Of a stretch of 64,000 bases of DNA, positions 62,733 to 64,000 are shown piece by piece. A program made the position numbers and the translations under genes. The stretch spans positions 3,286,001-3,350,000 of the forward strand of contig OZ244795.1 in the NCBI GenBank assembly GCA_965219925.1. The letters run 5' to 3'. Below the pieces are notes generated by a model. That model saw nothing but the letters and a program-made list of their open reading frames with translations. It made no database searches and had not been told where the DNA came from. Positions within the stretch are counted from its first letter, which is position 1; the number at the start of each line of letters is the position of its first letter. This DNA is from Bin87 sp965219925 (lineage in GTDB: Bacteria > Chloroflexota > Dehalococcoidia > Lucifugimonadales > UBA3495).

Positions 62733-62863
62733 CCGTCATTCCCGCGAAAGCGGGAATCCAGTGACCGACGCCGGCAGCTTCTCTGCGAAAATCCAGCAGA
62801 TTACAAGCTCTGGACTCCGGCCCCGTATCAAGTACGGGGTGACGTTCTTTCGCCGGAGTGACG
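62733..62863. repeat. Composite of repeat families B and C
   Basis: The GTCATTCCCGCGAAAGCGGG hairpin unit at 62733-62760 is followed at 62808-62863 by the CCCCGTATCAAGTACGGGG element. The same B-then-C order occurs at 53381-53550, so they may travel together. Nothing else is seen in the 62609-62901 gap. Confidence 0.8.
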
Positions 62864-62901
62864 TGGCTGTAATTTCATATGTGATAGCCCTGAGATACAT
62901 C

Positions 62902-63882
62902 CTAAATGCCCAGTCCTTCGCGCACCGCGTCGGCGGCGGCCGGCCCGAACCGGGTCGCGATAACCGCCGCGCCCTCCTTCGCGATTTGCCAGTCGCGGGA
63001 TTGTATCTCGTGTACTGATTGCCGAGCCAGGCGGCTACCGTAGTCAGACACGAACCGTCCTAACGCCGTCTGATCGGCGTCGCCCGTCATCTGTCGGAAC
63101 AGACGAAACATGGGGTCGGTGCGCGCGGCGTTGTAAGCGTCCTCGAAGGACAGCTCCTGCGGGTGGTCCCGCAACAGCAGGGCCACGCCGAAATCGATCA
63201 AACGGATGCCGCCCGCGCCGTCCGGTTTTGGATCATTGACGGCGTCGCGTCGGATGATGATATGCGAGCGGCCCTCCGGGTCGGCGATGGTGGCGTCGTT
63301 GTAGCAAACCGATGCGGCGTGCAACCGACCCAGCGCTTCCCGCAGCATCGCGCCGATACCTCGCATCCGCTCCGGTGTCGCCTGCTCCGATGTCAGATCG
63401 GTGAGGAACGTCCCGGCCACATATTCTTCGCTGATGAACCCGTCGATGCTCGGCAATTGGCGCGGCCCTATCTCCAGTTCCCCGGCAATTCTGGCGATCT
63501 CTGCCTCACGCCGGCTTTGGCACGGCTTGACGACAACGCTGATCGGCGCACCGGCCCGGCGTCCGGTTATGATTGCCACGCGACCGCGGGTGCGGCCGTC
63601 GTAACGAATCGCGGCCGGCCGGTCATCGTCGCCGTACACCAGGTCGTATGCGGCGGGGAAGAATCCGTACACCGAATGGGTGGAGATGTGCCGGTCGCCC
63701 GCCAGCGCATCCCATAGCGCAGCGTCTTCCTGAGCCACCGGCCACAGAGGCCACAAGTCCACCGTGCAGCGACCCTCGGCGACGGCGGCATCGCGGGCGG
63801 CGATATCCCCGGGCGTGAGCGCCGGCAGACCGGCGATAACCTTCCGGATGGTTGCCAGCTGTTCGTCGTCGTAGGTGGGCAA
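62902..63882 (-). CDS. Divergent protein-kinase-fold protein
   Basis: A 326-residue protein. A kinase-like pattern is present but divergent: Lys119 in ISVVVKPCQ, Glu127, a catalytic-loop-like ASVCYNDATIADPEG (Asp196) in place of HxDxxxxN, and IRLIDFGVALLL with DFG at 230-232. This resembles RIO/Bud32 or LPS-kinase-like proteins. A 95-residue N-terminal region with a YGFFPAAYDLVYGDD stretch is unrecognised. The TTG start follows AAGGAG. The substrate is unknown; it converges with the oxidase operon. Confidence 0.68.
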   Translation of the reverse strand: MPTYDDEQLATIRKVIAGLPALTPGDIAARDAAVAEGRCTVDLWPLWPVAQEDAALWDALAGDRHISTHSVYGFFPAAYDLVYGDDDRPAAIRYDGRTRGRVAIITGRRAGAPISVVVKPCQSRREAEIARIAGELEIGPRQLPSIDGFISEEYVAGTFLTDLTSEQATPERMRGIGAMLREALGRLHAASVCYNDATIADPEGRSHIIIRRDAVNDPKPDGAGGIRLIDFGVALLLRDHPQELSFEDAYNAARTDPMFRLFRQMTGDADQTALGRFVSDYGSRLARQSVHEIQSRDWQIAKEGAAVIATRFGPAAADAVREGLGI

Positions 63883-63945
63883 CCTTACTCCTTACAGAAG
63901 AAGCCGTTCAGAGGAAACCGTGGCGCTGCGTACCCGCTTGAATCT

Positions 63946-64000
63946 GTCATTGCGAGCGTAGCGTGGCAATCTCGTCGCACTAGCAACGGCGGTTCACGGC
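63946..64000. repeat. Possible dispersed repeat at the right edge
   Basis: GTCATTGCGAGCGTAGCGTGG followed by CAATCTCGTCGC resembles common GTCATTGCGAGC-type bacterial interspersed repeats. Only one copy is in the window, so this rests on resemblance. Confidence 0.4.

Overview
The window is a GC-rich chromosomal segment from what looks like an aerobic member of the Chloroflexota, probably near the Dehalococcoidia/SAR202 side. This is an inference from three things: a GT-C glycosyltransferase fused to a DUF2298 (YYY-type) membrane domain, an 11-subunit complex I operon without nuoE/F/G, and an F420-type luciferase-family oxidoreductase beside an aa3-type oxidase. TAA, TAG and TGA all serve as ordinary stops, and GTG and TTG starts are common.

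Layout. 1-5.7 kb (minus strand): a GT39-DUF2298 fusion running off the left edge, GAPDH, enolase and a SLOG-family protein. 5.7-17.2 kb (minus): nuoA-B-C-D-H-I-J-K-L-M-N, interrupted by two small HicB-like proteins between nuoC and nuoD and a Lys/Gly-rich protein with two CxCx2C clusters between nuoI and nuoJ. 17.5-20.4 kb (minus): a CinA-like/NMNAT-like fusion, a flavin-reductase-fold protein and a TolB-like lipoprotein. 20.9-28.4 kb: an amidohydrolase, trmD and a thioesterase; speD-speE on the other strand; a large-type SRP RNA with a clear promoter; then rsmA-ispE and lgt. 28.4-40.2 kb: recJ, two fabF genes, a radical SAM protein, an LLM oxidoreductase, an NDUFA9-like protein, folC, a SWIM zinc-finger protein, ribosomal protein L25 and a DUF3800 variant.

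40.4-42.0 kb carries a DUF3179 lipoprotein gene whose frame is interrupted only by a TGA at the first cysteine of the conserved CxxC. With a possible SECIS-like hairpin just downstream, it is a selenoprotein candidate and the most notable single item here.

42.2-46.6 kb is a decaying integrated island: tRNA-Ser(GGA), a frameshifted tyrosine integrase, an AlpA-type regulator, two winged-helix proteins and a broken IS5-family transposase. 46.7-53.3 kb holds an amidohydrolase with an inserted Rieske [2Fe-2S] domain, a vapC remnant next to a mobile-element insertion, a type IIG-like restriction-modification enzyme and a lipoprotein. 54-62.5 kb encodes haem A synthesis (ctaA-ctaB) and a caa3-type cytochrome oxidase (ctaC-D-E plus a subunit IV-cytochrome c fusion). 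Complex I and the oxidase together give a respiratory chain in which electrons probably enter complex I from a donor other than NADH. 62.9-63.9 kb is a divergent kinase-like protein.

Several dispersed repeat families occupy the gaps. The clearest is a 175-bp MITE with 19-bp terminal inverted repeats and 10-bp target duplications, present twice (20530-20704 and, inverted, 49079-49253).
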